Positions 35,896 through 44,338 of a stretch of 64,000 nt of DNA are shown one piece after another. The translations under genes were made by a program, and so were the position numbers. Position 1 is the stretch's first letter. Every line of letters begins with the position of its first letter. The notes below the pieces were generated by a model. The model saw only the letters and a program-made list of their open reading frames with translations, had not been told where the DNA came from and ran no database searches. Origin of the DNA: an uncultured Bacilli bacterium (GTDB lineage: Bacteria > Bacillota_I > Bacilli_A > RF39 > UBA660); contig CAKOWI010000007.1 in NCBI GenBank assembly GCA_934122275.1, forward strand, positions 1-64,000, read 5' to 3'.

Positions 35896-35917
35896 CAAAA
35901 AAAGACCTATTGGTCCT
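35896..35917 (-). terminator. Terminator of the Flp-like pilin gene
   Basis: GACC / GGTC stem with T7 on the minus strand, beside the stop codon. Confidence 0.65.
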
Positions 35918-36110
35918 ACTTGCATTTTCCTTCCCCTGGATTACTTCCTTTTTGATAAGTTTCCCCAACTAATTCACATGATGTCTTAGTAATTGAATCT
36001 TTTAAGTATCCACCAAATACCTTTATTAAACTAACTGCAATAACAGTTACTAATGCTATTATAAGTACATATTCTACTAAAGCCTGACCTTTACTATTTA
36101 TTTTCTTCAT
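35916..36110 (-). CDS. Flp/TadE-type pilin-like protein
   Basis: 64 aa. SKGQALVEYVLIIALVTV is the Flp prepilin signature (Gly before the cleavage site, Glu-Tyr after five residues), then a hydrophobic helix and a short C-terminus with two Cys residues. No tad gene cluster is visible. A promoter with TTGACA lies upstream and a terminator follows, so it is a stand-alone gene. Confidence 0.8.
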   Translation of the reverse strand: MKKINSKGQALVEYVLIIALVTVIAVSLIKVFGGYLKDSITKTSCELVGETYQKGSNPGEGKCK

Positions 36111-36140
36111 CTTATCACACCCTCATATATTACTAATATA

Positions 36141-36170
36141 AGTTTATCACTTTAACATAACATTTGTCAA
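36141..36170 (-). promoter_or_regulatory. Promoter of the Flp-like pilin gene
   Basis: TTGACA (36170-36165), 18-base spacer, TAAACT (36146-36141) on the minus strand. Confidence 0.6.
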
Positions 36171-36269
36171 TCAAATAAAGGATAATTTTGTACGATATAC
36201 GTTAAGTTTAACTATCATTATGAAACAATTGTTTTTTAGGTTTTATATTTACTACATTATATTTATGAT

Positions 36270-38591
36270 TTATATCCTTCTTCCCTTAATTCTACTTTCA
36301 TATTCTTCTCTTAGATAATCATTGGTCTCGTCAGTTATTATTTTAACACCAACATGTTCTATATTACCTAGGCTTGTTATGTTAGAACCTCGAATGTCTA
36401 AGTATCCACCTACACTGCGTAAATCACCTAAATCTGTTACGTTAGAGTCACTAAAGAATGCATTTCTTCCTATACTTTGTAAATTACCTAAATTTGTTAC
36501 TTTAGAATTACTAAAGGATGCATTTCTTCCTATACTTTGCAAATTGCCTAAATCTATTATGCTAGAATAATCAAAGCTTGCATTTCCTTCTATACTTTGT
36601 AGATTACCTAGATTTGTTACCTTAGAACTCTCAAAGTTTGCACTTCCTCCTATACTTTTTAAGTTACCTAGACTTGTCAAATCAGAACAACAAAAGTATG
36701 CTCTTCCTCCTATACTTTTTAAGTTACATAAATCTGTTATGCTAGAATAACCAAAGCCTGCATCTCCTCCTATACTTTGTAGATTACCTAGATTTGTTAC
36801 CTTAGAACTAGCAAAATATGTATTTCCTACTATTATTTGTAAATCACCTAAGTCTGTTACATTAGAATAGCCAAAATCCGCATTCTCTAGTATTATTTTA
36901 TAAGGACATGTTGTTTCTTCTTTAGGTATATAATCACCTGTGCATATTTCTTCCTCAGTACAATTATAATACTCAGCTAAAGACTTCTTTATCTTTGAAA
37001 GTTTACTTTTTAATTCTTCTAAATTTGAATTTTCATTTAAATGACTTCTATAATCTTTATGAAGTAAATCTTCCATAAGTTTTCCACATTCTTCACTTTT
37101 AAATGTTCCTTCATCTATTTTCTTATTATACTCTATTAATCTTTTGTTCCATTCTTCTTTGTCTAACCATTCTTTTCCGTTTTGTATCTCTTTATTATTT
37201 TCTAAAAATGATAACGCAACATCTCTATATTCTTCTTCTAATTCTTGTGCATTTCCATTTTTTATTCCTCTTACTTCATCTATTTCATTTCCATTCATCT
37301 TAACTGCTATATGTGGTTTATTACTATTATCTACAAATACATAAAAGTCTCCTTGTTCTAACTGACTCGATGCAAGTGTTTTTGTACACCATGGTGTATC
37401 TTGTACAAGTGTTTTTAATCTTATTACGTTTTCTGCATAGTTTTTACTATCACTTGTTCTTCCATCAAACTTAATCCATCTTCCTTTGCCATATGTATTT
37501 ACGTTTTCTAGTGTTATTTCTGATGCTTCTTTTACTACATTATTAAACTCTGCTACTCCTGCATAGTATAGTTCCTTAAAGTTTTCATATGTATCTAAGT
37601 TATTATATATTACTTTTAACACAGTGTCATTTAAAAGCATATGTCCTTCTATTGTTTCATTTAACTTTCTTGGTTTAACTATTACTTTATTATCATCTTT
37701 TTTATATACTTTTAATAATGTTTCTCTAAGCATTAATACTTTAAATGCATCTTCATAATTAGCACCCTTTATAAAATCTACTATGTGTTTATATTCTTCA
37801 TATAATTTTTCACTATATATATTAGATAATTCTTCTAAAGCATTTGTTTTATTGTTTCTTATATGGTCAGCTTTAGCTTTTTCTCCTCTTTGTTCTAATG
37901 CTTTTAACTCACTTTCATATTCTCTTATTAGTGATGGACTATCTAAGTCTATTTTAAAATCTTCTTTTTTTAAATTATATAGTTTATTTAGTTCTTTTTC
38001 TATATCTTCTTTTATAATCTGTACTTTATTATCATTTGGAAACATAGGAGTATTTCCATCATAGTTTTTATTGCCATAATAGTTTGATGCAAATATCTTC
38101 TCCCACTTTGATAAACTCATATTTCTTATATTGTTATTCATATTTAATATAAGATATCTTCTGTTTTCTGTTTCTTTTTTCTCTGATTTTAGTATTTCAT
38201 TACATAAATTTTCCAACTCTTCTTCTTTAAAGTATGGATAATCTCCTACTAATATATCTATTACTATTTCATTATCTATTATTCCTTTTTCTATTTCTTC
38301 AGGACTATATATTCCAAAGTATTTTAATTCGTATTCTTCTTTTAATTTTTCAAATTCTTTATTTTCTTTTAAACTACTTATTATTCTTTCTTTTATTTCT
38401 TTAAACACTTCTGTTTCTTCATAAAAGTGTAATAGTTCATGCATGTTTACTTTCTTTAATTCTTTATTACTATTTAAATTTAGATATATCGTATTATTTT
38501 CTTCATATCCACATACCATTTCGTCATCATAATAAAATACCGTTTCAATACCAAATGTTCTATTAAATCTTTCTATTTCTTTATTTGTCAT
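36270..38591 (-). CDS. Large protein with HExxH motif, central WCT domain and beta-solenoid repeats
   Basis: 773 aa, not assigned to one known family. Near the N-terminus NMHELLHFYEE contains HELLH, a zinc-protease motif, with further Glu residues around it. A helical linker (about 150-330) leads to a middle domain (about 390-490) with GRWIKFDG, TPWCTKTLASSQLEQGDFYVFVD and IDEVRGIKNGNAQ. From about 600 to 760 eight or nine units of roughly 19 residues (VTNLGNLQSIGGDAGF-like) form an LRR/beta-solenoid block. No signal peptide. It overlaps a 52-residue gene upstream. Confidence 0.7.
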   Translation of the reverse strand: MTNKEIERFNRTFGIETVFYYDDEMVCGYEENNTIYLNLNSNKELKKVNMHELLHFYEETEVFKEIKERIISSLKENKEFEKLKEEYELKYFGIYSPEEIEKGIIDNEIVIDILVGDYPYFKEEELENLCNEILKSEKKETENRRYLILNMNNNIRNMSLSKWEKIFASNYYGNKNYDGNTPMFPNDNKVQIIKEDIEKELNKLYNLKKEDFKIDLDSPSLIREYESELKALEQRGEKAKADHIRNNKTNALEELSNIYSEKLYEEYKHIVDFIKGANYEDAFKVLMLRETLLKVYKKDDNKVIVKPRKLNETIEGHMLLNDTVLKVIYNNLDTYENFKELYYAGVAEFNNVVKEASEITLENVNTYGKGRWIKFDGRTSDSKNYAENVIRLKTLVQDTPWCTKTLASSQLEQGDFYVFVDNSNKPHIAVKMNGNEIDEVRGIKNGNAQELEEEYRDVALSFLENNKEIQNGKEWLDKEEWNKRLIEYNKKIDEGTFKSEECGKLMEDLLHKDYRSHLNENSNLEELKSKLSKIKKSLAEYYNCTEEEICTGDYIPKEETTCPYKIILENADFGYSNVTDLGDLQIIVGNTYFASSKVTNLGNLQSIGGDAGFGYSSITDLCNLKSIGGRAYFCCSDLTSLGNLKSIGGSANFESSKVTNLGNLQSIEGNASFDYSSIIDLGNLQSIGRNASFSNSKVTNLGNLQSIGRNAFFSDSNVTDLGDLRSVGGYLDIRGSNITSLGNIEHVGVKIITDETNDYLREEYESRIKGRRI
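36330..36840. repeat. About 60-bp coding repeats of the solenoid block
   Basis: Repeats of the type ACTTTGTAAATTACCTAAATTTGTTAC-like modules (AAATTACCTA every 57-60 bases) encode the LGNLQSIGG units. Copies near 36470 and 36530 are almost the same. Confidence 0.8.
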
Positions 38592-38739
38592 TTTTAAGTA
38601 CCTCTAGAACTTCTTTTTGTGACTTTCCTTCTTTTAATAATCTTTTTATTTTCATTTGTGTTTCTTTAAATTCTTCTAGTTTTTCTCTTGGTATTCTTAC
38701 TATTTTATTATCATAAGTTTCTACTAATACTTTTTCCAT
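38581..38739 (-). CDS. Small charged protein coupled to the HExxH/repeat protein, 52 aa
   Basis: Starts MEKVLVETYDNKIVRIPREK and is highly charged and helical for the rest, with a GKSQKEVLEVLKN turn. AGGAAGG lies about 10 bases before the ATG, and a promoter (TAGATA, 17, TATAAT, at 38763-38791 on the minus strand) drives it. Its stop lies 11 bases inside the next gene, so translation is coupled. It may be a regulator, chaperone or antidote of the large protein; unproven. Confidence 0.65.
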   Translation of the reverse strand: MEKVLVETYDNKIVRIPREKLEEFKETQMKIKRLLKEGKSQKEVLEVLKNDK

Positions 38740-38762
38740 AATTTATTTACCTTCCTAAATTG

Positions 38763-38791
38763 ATTATAGCAAATTTTTTATTTATTATCTA
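38763..38791 (-). promoter_or_regulatory. Promoter of the 52-aa gene and the large repeat protein
   Basis: TAGATA (38791-38786), 17-base spacer, TATAAT (38768-38763) on the minus strand. Confidence 0.6.
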
Positions 38792-38863
38792 CTAATTCAT
38801 GGAGTTATTTATAGATGTTTGTATTATTTAAGTATATATGATAATATTATTTTGGTGAAGAAA

Positions 38864-39121
38864 ATGGAAATAAAGGAAGCTAAAAGTTTTAAAGATAGAC
38901 TAATAGGATTAATGTTTAAGAAAAACATTAATTATGGTCTTTTATTCAATAATTGCAGAGCTATACATACTTTTTTTATGAAAGATAGTATAGACATAAT
39001 TGCAAAAGATAAAAATAATAATATAATTAAAGAATATAAAAACGTTAAGCCATGGAGAATAATAATTGCGCCTAAACATACAAAAAAGATATATGAATTA
39101 CCAAAAAACACCATAAAATGA
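38864..39121 (+). CDS. DUF192-family protein
   Basis: 85 aa from the ATG behind GGTGAAGAAA. KSFKDRLIGLMFK, GLLFNNCRAIHTFFMKDSIDII and VKPWRIIIAP correspond to the DUF192 core (usually written as LMfr, ihmwgM, vqP). The usual Cys and Met pattern is preserved as Cys-Arg-Ala-Ile-His-Thr-Phe-Phe-Met. Function unknown; ends in TGA. Confidence 0.75.
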   Translation: MEIKEAKSFKDRLIGLMFKKNINYGLLFNNCRAIHTFFMKDSIDIIAKDKNNNIIKEYKNVKPWRIIIAPKHTKKIYELPKNTIK

Positions 39122-39137
39122 ACATTTTACGGTGTTT
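39106..39137. terminator. Bidirectional terminator
   Basis: AAACACCaTAAAATG pairs with CATTTTAcGGTGTTT. Confidence 0.85.
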
Positions 39138-39324
39138 ATTTATTCTTAATAAGTGTGTAAGCTATTAAGGCAACTACTATAATTATTAAAATTATTATTA
39201 AATATCCTTCCGTGTTTGCATTTTTCATTAAAGGATCTATAGACAAAATATAATTATTATTTAATCCATATGAACTTCCTTTAACACTTGCTAACAATTT
39301 ACATAATATTTTTACATACCTCAT
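39136..39324 (-). CDS. Small membrane protein, 62 aa, next to CPBP protease
   Basis: A basic N-terminus (MRYVKILCKLLASVKG), an Asn/Tyr-rich middle and a C-terminal membrane helix (about 40-58) ending in TLIKNK. It begins one base after the CPBP stop with GGAG in the CPBP 3' end. Together they look like a small immunity-type module, but the role is unknown. Confidence 0.6.
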   Translation of the reverse strand: MRYVKILCKLLASVKGSSYGLNNNYILSIDPLMKNANTEGYLIIILIIIVVALIAYTLIKNK

Positions 39325-39325
39325 A

Positions 39326-39979
39326 TTATATACTCCATAAAAATAAAATTATAAAATTATATAAAATTTTAGTAATAAAATTTATGTAAATATTGTCATT
39401 TTTAACATAGATATATGATAAGTATAAATTAACTAATATATAAGGAATTGAAGATATAACAGCATTTATGCTAAGTCCCTGAAACGTAATATATATTACA
39501 CCTAGTGATATAGTGCTAAATGCCATAAAAAAGATATCTTCTTTTATTATTTTCCTTAAATTTAATCTAAATATTACCTCTTCAATAATAGGATAAAAAA
39601 TAAATAAATTAATAATTTGAAGTAAATTTCCAGTTTTTATAGATAATATGTTATTATCATTCAAGCTAGAAACTACATTATTTTTTAAAAGCTCTATACT
39701 AAATATATTTGATACTAGCATAATAATTAAAATCATTAATGTGCTTTTAATTATCACACTAATGCCTCTTTTATTTATCTTTTTACTATCAGAATAAAAA
39801 TCATTCTTATATAAAATAAACAAGATTACTAAAAACGCTAAAGCTTCTAAAAAACTATATAAATATTCTACTGTGCCTATGCCATTTTTTATTGGCAAGT
39901 TAAGTAGTAACAGCCACAAAAAATAAACTATAAGCAACACTATTGATTTTATTTCTATATTCTTTTTATTCTTTTTCAT
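39326..39979 (-). CDS. CPBP intramembrane metalloprotease, short type
   Basis: 217 aa, about six membrane helices. YPIIEEVIFRLNLRKII has the EExxxR motif; the later His/Asn motifs are less clear (INFITKILYN at the end). Short CPBP proteins often give bacteriocin self-immunity. The cationic 14-residue peptide gene lies 56 bases upstream on the same strand, behind a terminator. Confidence 0.75.
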   Translation of the reverse strand: MKKNKKNIEIKSIVLLIVYFLWLLLLNLPIKNGIGTVEYLYSFLEALAFLVILFILYKNDFYSDSKKINKRGISVIIKSTLMILIIMLVSNIFSIELLKNNVVSSLNDNNILSIKTGNLLQIINLFIFYPIIEEVIFRLNLRKIIKEDIFFMAFSTISLGVIYITFQGLSINAVISSIPYILVNLYLSYIYVKNDNIYINFITKILYNFIILFLWSI

Positions 39980-40002
39980 TACTACCTCACTGCATTATTA
40001 AC

Positions 40003-40026
40003 AAAAGAAAGAACATAAGTTCTTTC
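40003..40026 (-). terminator. Terminator after the 14-aa peptide gene
   Basis: On the minus strand AGAAAGAAC pairs with GTTCTTTCT around TTAT, and TTTT follows. It lies 10 bases after the peptide stop and before the CPBP start, so read-through would be needed for joint expression. Confidence 0.8.
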
Positions 40027-40035
40027 TGTACTATA

Positions 40036-40080
40036 TTATATAGCCCATAAATATTTTCTTAAAAATTTAATAATTTTCAT
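40036..40080 (-). CDS. Cationic amphipathic peptide MKIIKFLRKYLWAI (14 aa)
   Basis: A 15-codon ORF preceded by AAAGGAG at 9 bases, one of the best ribosome binding sites in the window. Lys2, Lys5, Arg8 and Lys9 fall on one face and Ile3, Ile4, Phe6, Leu7, Tyr10, Leu11, Trp12 and Ile14 on the other of a helix. This resembles short membrane-active peptides or leaderless bacteriocins. It has its own terminator, and a TATAAT with a weak -35 (GTAACA, 18-base gap) lies upstream on the minus strand. No homologue known to me. Confidence 0.55.
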   Translation of the reverse strand: MKIIKFLRKYLWAI

Positions 40081-40149
40081 TGTACTAATCTCCTTTCTCC
40101 AAAGCTTTCACTATACATTTTTTACTACCAATTTACTACAATACATCAT

Positions 40150-40178
40150 TTAGATGATATCATAATACCATCTAAATA
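40150..40178. other. Inverted repeat in the leader of the 14-aa peptide
   Basis: ATTTAGATG pairs with CATCTAAAT around a 10-base loop. It lies between the candidate promoter and the peptide and could be a leader hairpin or an operator. Confidence 0.5.
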
Positions 40179-40250
40179 AATTATAACACACTATAATATT
40201 TTTTGTTACTATTATACTAATAAAATAATTATATATTTATGACATTAAAA

Positions 40251-40889
40251 TCATTTTTTTACTTTAGCTTTTACATAGTAACGTTCCTTACCACCTTTAG
40301 TACATGTAACTAGTGTTAACATCTTTACAGTTTCATCATCAGGTTGTTTTAAATAAGAAGCATCATCTATACTAGTTATACCATATTCATATACATAATA
40401 ATTTAATGTATTACCAAAAATATCAGTTATTTCTATAACATCATCCTTAACTAATTTATTTATCTTAATGAAAAAATTACCTTTCATAAAATTATGACCA
40501 CCAATAACTACATTACCATAAGTATTAAGCGATGGTCCTGCTATCTTTACCGCTGAAACATTTAAAGAATCTTTTGTATTTTCCTTTATTATCGGTTGAT
40601 ATATATTAATTTTTTTTATTCTTATTTTGCCTAATATTGTATAATTATATCCCTTATAATTAGTGTCTATTGAATTTGATTCAATAGACTCATTAATCTC
40701 ATTATTATCTACAGCACTCTTATTATCATCTATCTTTTTATCTACTTTGTCTAATATTCCATTAACTATTTCTTTTCTTTTTCTTTCTCTAAAGTTAGTG
40801 TACAAAAATAATCCGTCAAACACATAAAGTAATATAATAACAATTACTATTAATGCATTAAATATATACTCTTTTTTTATCTTTTTCAT
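40251..40889 (-). CDS. Sortase
   Basis: 212 aa. One N-terminal membrane helix (about 11-30), a linker, then the sortase beta barrel with IIGGHNF-type GNVVIGGHNF (catalytic His), LTLVTCT (catalytic Cys) and KERYYVKAK (Arg). Joins LPxTG-like surface proteins to the cell wall or polymerises pili. No LPxTG protein is recognised in the window. AGGTG lies 5 bases before the ATG. It follows a small membrane protein gene by 7 bases. Confidence 0.92.
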   Translation of the reverse strand: MKKIKKEYIFNALIVIVIILLYVFDGLFLYTNFRERKRKEIVNGILDKVDKKIDDNKSAVDNNEINESIESNSIDTNYKGYNYTILGKIRIKKINIYQPIIKENTKDSLNVSAVKIAGPSLNTYGNVVIGGHNFMKGNFFIKINKLVKDDVIEITDIFGNTLNYYVYEYGITSIDDASYLKQPDDETVKMLTLVTCTKGGKERYYVKAKVKK

Positions 40890-40896
40890 ATTGCAC

Positions 40897-41061
40897 CTAA
40901 ACCTTTATGTATGGCTTAAATAATTCATAACCAAAGAAGTATAAAATAATAGTTAGTAAGATTAGAATAATAAGTGATATATATATACCTAGCATAAATT
41001 TATCCTTTTTTTTAGTACTAGTAACATTATCAGATACATCAATAAGTTCAAAATCATCCAT
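40897..41061 (-). CDS. Small membrane protein between WG-repeat protein and sortase, 54 aa
   Basis: MDDFELIDVSDN head, Lys-rich stretch, one membrane helix (about 24-43) and a short basic tail. GGTGAATAAC before the ATG overlaps the end of the upstream WG-repeat gene (GAATAAC), so it is coupled to it. Its acidic head resembles the acidic head of that protein. Function unknown. Confidence 0.75.
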   Translation of the reverse strand: MDDFELIDVSDNVTSTKKKDKFMLGIYISLIILILLTIILYFFGYELFKPYIKV

Positions 41062-41062
41062 G

Positions 41063-42922
41063 TTATTCACCAGCTTTTCCTAAAGTATGTATTAATTTAC
41101 CATCATAATTATAATATTCATCTTTTACTATTATATAGTTATCATGTGTTTCATATTCAGTATTAAAGGAAGTTAACTTAATTTCATTTAAATCCTTGTT
41201 TGTAATTATAAGATCAAGTGTATTAGTTGATGCCTTAAATACTGGATAATCAGCATTAAATTCTATATTATTATAATATGTTTTACTTACCTTTTTACCC
41301 TTAGAATTATATAATATATATCTATTTTCCTTTTTAGCAGCATAAAATACTGCTTTAGATTCAGAAGATAATTTTAATTTAACGTTTTCACTTATAGACT
41401 TAATTTCATTATATTCAAAGCCTAGTTTTGTCTTTCCATCTTTACTAATAACACCATATCCACTTTCTTTTTTAGCTACTGCATCACCATAACTATCAAA
41501 CTCACCAGCTTCTATATACCTATCATCATTTATGAAATTACCGCTTTCATTTATGTATGCATATTTACCATCATCTAATTTTAATACTGCAAATCCATTC
41601 TTAAAACCTTTATATACTTCATAATTACCATCTATTGTTTTAAATTCTTTACCATTTTTTATTAACACTATTTCATTAAAGTTCTTCTTATAATTTCTTC
41701 TAATATACATAAATACATTATCGCCCTCAAAAGCTTCAGTATTATTTAATCCTTTTTTTATCTGTTCTAAAGAACTTGTACTAATAAATTCATATCCATA
41801 TTTATCATTTATAGCTTTAATTACACCAGATGTAATGGATTTTACTGACATGCTCTTATAACTTTCAGATTCAACTAATACTTTATCATCTTGAACATAC
41901 ATATACTTTTTAGAAGAATTTTTTGTAATCTCATAAAAAACATTATTATCTTCAGCTACTATCTTATTAAGAGTTGGAGAAGAAGATGACTTACCTGTTT
42001 CTAAATTAACTATCTGTGATGTTTTATTTACAGTTACAACACCATATGGTATAACACCATCACTAACATTTGACTTATTAACCTTTATAACTTTACTATC
42101 ATTATTAGTTAATTTATACGTAAAAATTTCTTTACCATTAGAATTAATAATACCTACAGTATTTTCATTAACAAATGAATAAATGTTTCCCAAATAATTA
42201 ATAGAGTCATAATTAAAAGGAATTATCTCTCTTAAATTAGGATCTAATACACCATACTTAAGTCCAGCTTTAGTAGCCTTTGAGCAGATAATATTTTTAT
42301 CAGCTCTGTAAATTGAAAAATACGTACCACTTGGAACAACTTCCTTACCTCCTTTATTAATTATAAGAGGTAAATTAGATGAATTTCTAACAATAGCATA
42401 TCCATTAACAAAGTCTTCAGCATATATATACTTTGGATTAACTACCTTTTCGCCATAACTATCAATATAACCATACTTATCATTTTGAATAATCTTTATT
42501 GGCTGATTATCACTTCCATAAACTTTTAAATCATTAAGAATATTACCAGTTTTAGTAATAAAAAACTCAAATCCAATAAGCATAATTATAACAACATAAA
42601 GCATAGATTTTTTTACTATTAAACGTGTTTTTGCACTCTTTATTTTAAAATCCTTTATAGAAGGTTTATATTCTTCTAACTTATTTGCATTTATACTTAT
42701 GTTATTATCATTATTATTTTCTAAAACTTTATTTAAATCTTCGGAGGTCTTTTCTTCTGTTACTGAAAAGTCTAACAGCTTATCTATTTCAGATGATACT
42801 TTTTTTTCTACATCAAAATCTAGAGTTTCTACGTCATTATCAAAATCCAAAGTAGTAGTATTTTCAAAGTCATCACTAATATCTAACATTTCAATGTCTT
42901 CTTTTTTGTTACTATCATCCAT
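41063..42922 (-). CDS. Membrane-anchored WG-repeat protein
   Basis: 619 aa. An acidic cytoplasmic N-terminus (about 1-95), one membrane helix (about 108-125) and an extracytoplasmic part made of WG-type repeats (NDKYGYIDSYGEKVVNPKY, DGKYAYINESGNFINDDRY and more degenerate units). WG repeats are thought to be binding scaffolds. It is followed by a small membrane protein and sortase in one apparent operon, suggesting a surface role. GGAGGG precedes the ATG. Confidence 0.8.
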   Translation of the reverse strand: MDDSNKKEDIEMLDISDDFENTTTLDFDNDVETLDFDVEKKVSSEIDKLLDFSVTEEKTSEDLNKVLENNNDNNISINANKLEEYKPSIKDFKIKSAKTRLIVKKSMLYVVIIMLIGFEFFITKTGNILNDLKVYGSDNQPIKIIQNDKYGYIDSYGEKVVNPKYIYAEDFVNGYAIVRNSSNLPLIINKGGKEVVPSGTYFSIYRADKNIICSKATKAGLKYGVLDPNLREIIPFNYDSINYLGNIYSFVNENTVGIINSNGKEIFTYKLTNNDSKVIKVNKSNVSDGVIPYGVVTVNKTSQIVNLETGKSSSSPTLNKIVAEDNNVFYEITKNSSKKYMYVQDDKVLVESESYKSMSVKSITSGVIKAINDKYGYEFISTSSLEQIKKGLNNTEAFEGDNVFMYIRRNYKKNFNEIVLIKNGKEFKTIDGNYEVYKGFKNGFAVLKLDDGKYAYINESGNFINDDRYIEAGEFDSYGDAVAKKESGYGVISKDGKTKLGFEYNEIKSISENVKLKLSSESKAVFYAAKKENRYILYNSKGKKVSKTYYNNIEFNADYPVFKASTNTLDLIITNKDLNEIKLTSFNTEYETHDNYIIVKDEYYNYDGKLIHTLGKAGE

Positions 42923-43020
42923 CGTCTATCCCTCCTTATAATTTAATTTTATAATAAAAACGTCTAAAGTTCAAGATTACACCTATCTTTATGTAAATAA
43001 CTTTACTATTATTTTATAAC

Positions 43021-43050
43021 AAAAAAAGCTAGTGAATTAACACTAGCTTT
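43021..43050 (-). terminator. obgE terminator
   Basis: AAAGCTAGTG pairs with CACTAGCTTT; T7 on the minus strand. Confidence 0.85.
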
Positions 43051-44321
43051 TATTCTTTAAATTCAAATATTAAATCCATAATTTGAACCCTATCACCGTA
43101 TTTTGCACCCATTTCTAACAACTTATCATCAATACCCATTGCTCTTAATTTCCTTGCAAAACGTATAGCACCTTCATCAGTAAACTTTGTCATTAAAAAT
43201 AGTTTTTCAACTTCTTTACCACTTACAACATAAATACCTTCTTCATCTTTAGTAATAGTAAATGGTTGTTCTTTTTTGAACTTATAAAGTACATGTGATT
43301 CAAAAGTTTCTTCATCAAATAATGGAGTTTTTTTTATTTTATCTAGTTCATCTGCTATTGCAACCAATGCCTTGTCTATTCCTTCAGACTTAATCGCACT
43401 AATTTCGTAAACTATAACGTTATATTTTTCCTTAAATTTCTTTAAGTTTTCCTTTGCACCGTCTAAATCCATCTTATTTGCTATAATAACTTGTGGTTTA
43501 TCCATTAATTTTTCATTAAAATCTTTTAGTTCTTTATTTATAGTTTCATAATCATCAATTGGGTTTCTTCCTTCTGATCCAGACATATCAATAATATGTG
43601 CAATTACACGTGTTCTTTCTATGTGTTTTAAAAACTTATCTCCTAATCCTTCACCTAATGATGCTCCTTTAATTAGTCCAGGTAAATCAGCTGCAACAAA
43701 AGTTCTTCCATCAATTGTTCTTACAACACCTAAATTAGGTGATAAAGTAGTAAAATGATATGCTGCTATTTTAGGCTTTGATGCAGATATTTTTGATAAT
43801 AAAGTTGATTTGCCAACTGAAGGCATACCAACAAATCCAACGTCTGCTAGCAATCTTAACTCCACTTTTAAAGTTTTTTCTTCACCAGGTTCACCATGCT
43901 CAGAAAAATCTGGTGCAGGATTACTACTAGTAGCAAAAGCAGTATTACCACGTCCACCTCTTCCGCCTTTAGCAACTACTACACTATCATTTTCACGAGT
44001 AAGATCTGCAATAATGTATCCTGTATCCATATCCCTTACAGTAGTTCCAACAGGAACTTTAATTATTACATCATCTGCTCCCTTACCATTCATGTTTTTC
44101 CCCATTCCGTTTGCACCCTTTGGAGCTTTTATTAACTTGTTATATCTTAAATCCAGCAACGTTCTAAGACCTAAATCCGTTTTAAATATAATCGATGCAC
44201 CACGTCCACCATTGCCTCCAAAAGGTCCTCCATCAGGAACAAACTTTTCTCTTCTAAAAGCAGTACATCCATCCCCACCATTACCAGCTTTAACTTTAAT
44301 AATGACTTCATCTACAAACAT
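43050..44321 (-). CDS. obgE: Obg-family ribosome-associated GTPase
   Basis: 423 aa. The glycine-rich Obg fold (VKAGNGGDGCTAFRREKFVP), the G domain (GMPSVGKSTLLS, DLPGLI, NKMDLDG) and the C-terminal OCT domain (about 345-423) are all present. Involved in 50S maturation and sporulation in Bacillus. 17 bases after trmB; here obgE lies downstream of the WG array, whereas in Bacillus it follows spo0B after rpmA. Confidence 0.97.
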   Translation of the reverse strand: MFVDEVIIKVKAGNGGDGCTAFRREKFVPDGGPFGGNGGRGASIIFKTDLGLRTLLDLRYNKLIKAPKGANGMGKNMNGKGADDVIIKVPVGTTVRDMDTGYIIADLTRENDSVVVAKGGRGGRGNTAFATSSNPAPDFSEHGEPGEEKTLKVELRLLADVGFVGMPSVGKSTLLSKISASKPKIAAYHFTTLSPNLGVVRTIDGRTFVAADLPGLIKGASLGEGLGDKFLKHIERTRVIAHIIDMSGSEGRNPIDDYETINKELKDFNEKLMDKPQVIIANKMDLDGAKENLKKFKEKYNVIVYEISAIKSEGIDKALVAIADELDKIKKTPLFDEETFESHVLYKFKKEQPFTITKDEEGIYVVSGKEVEKLFLMTKFTDEGAIRFARKLRAMGIDDKLLEMGAKYGDRVQIMDLIFEFKE

Positions 44322-44338
44322 AAAATCACCTTCCTACA

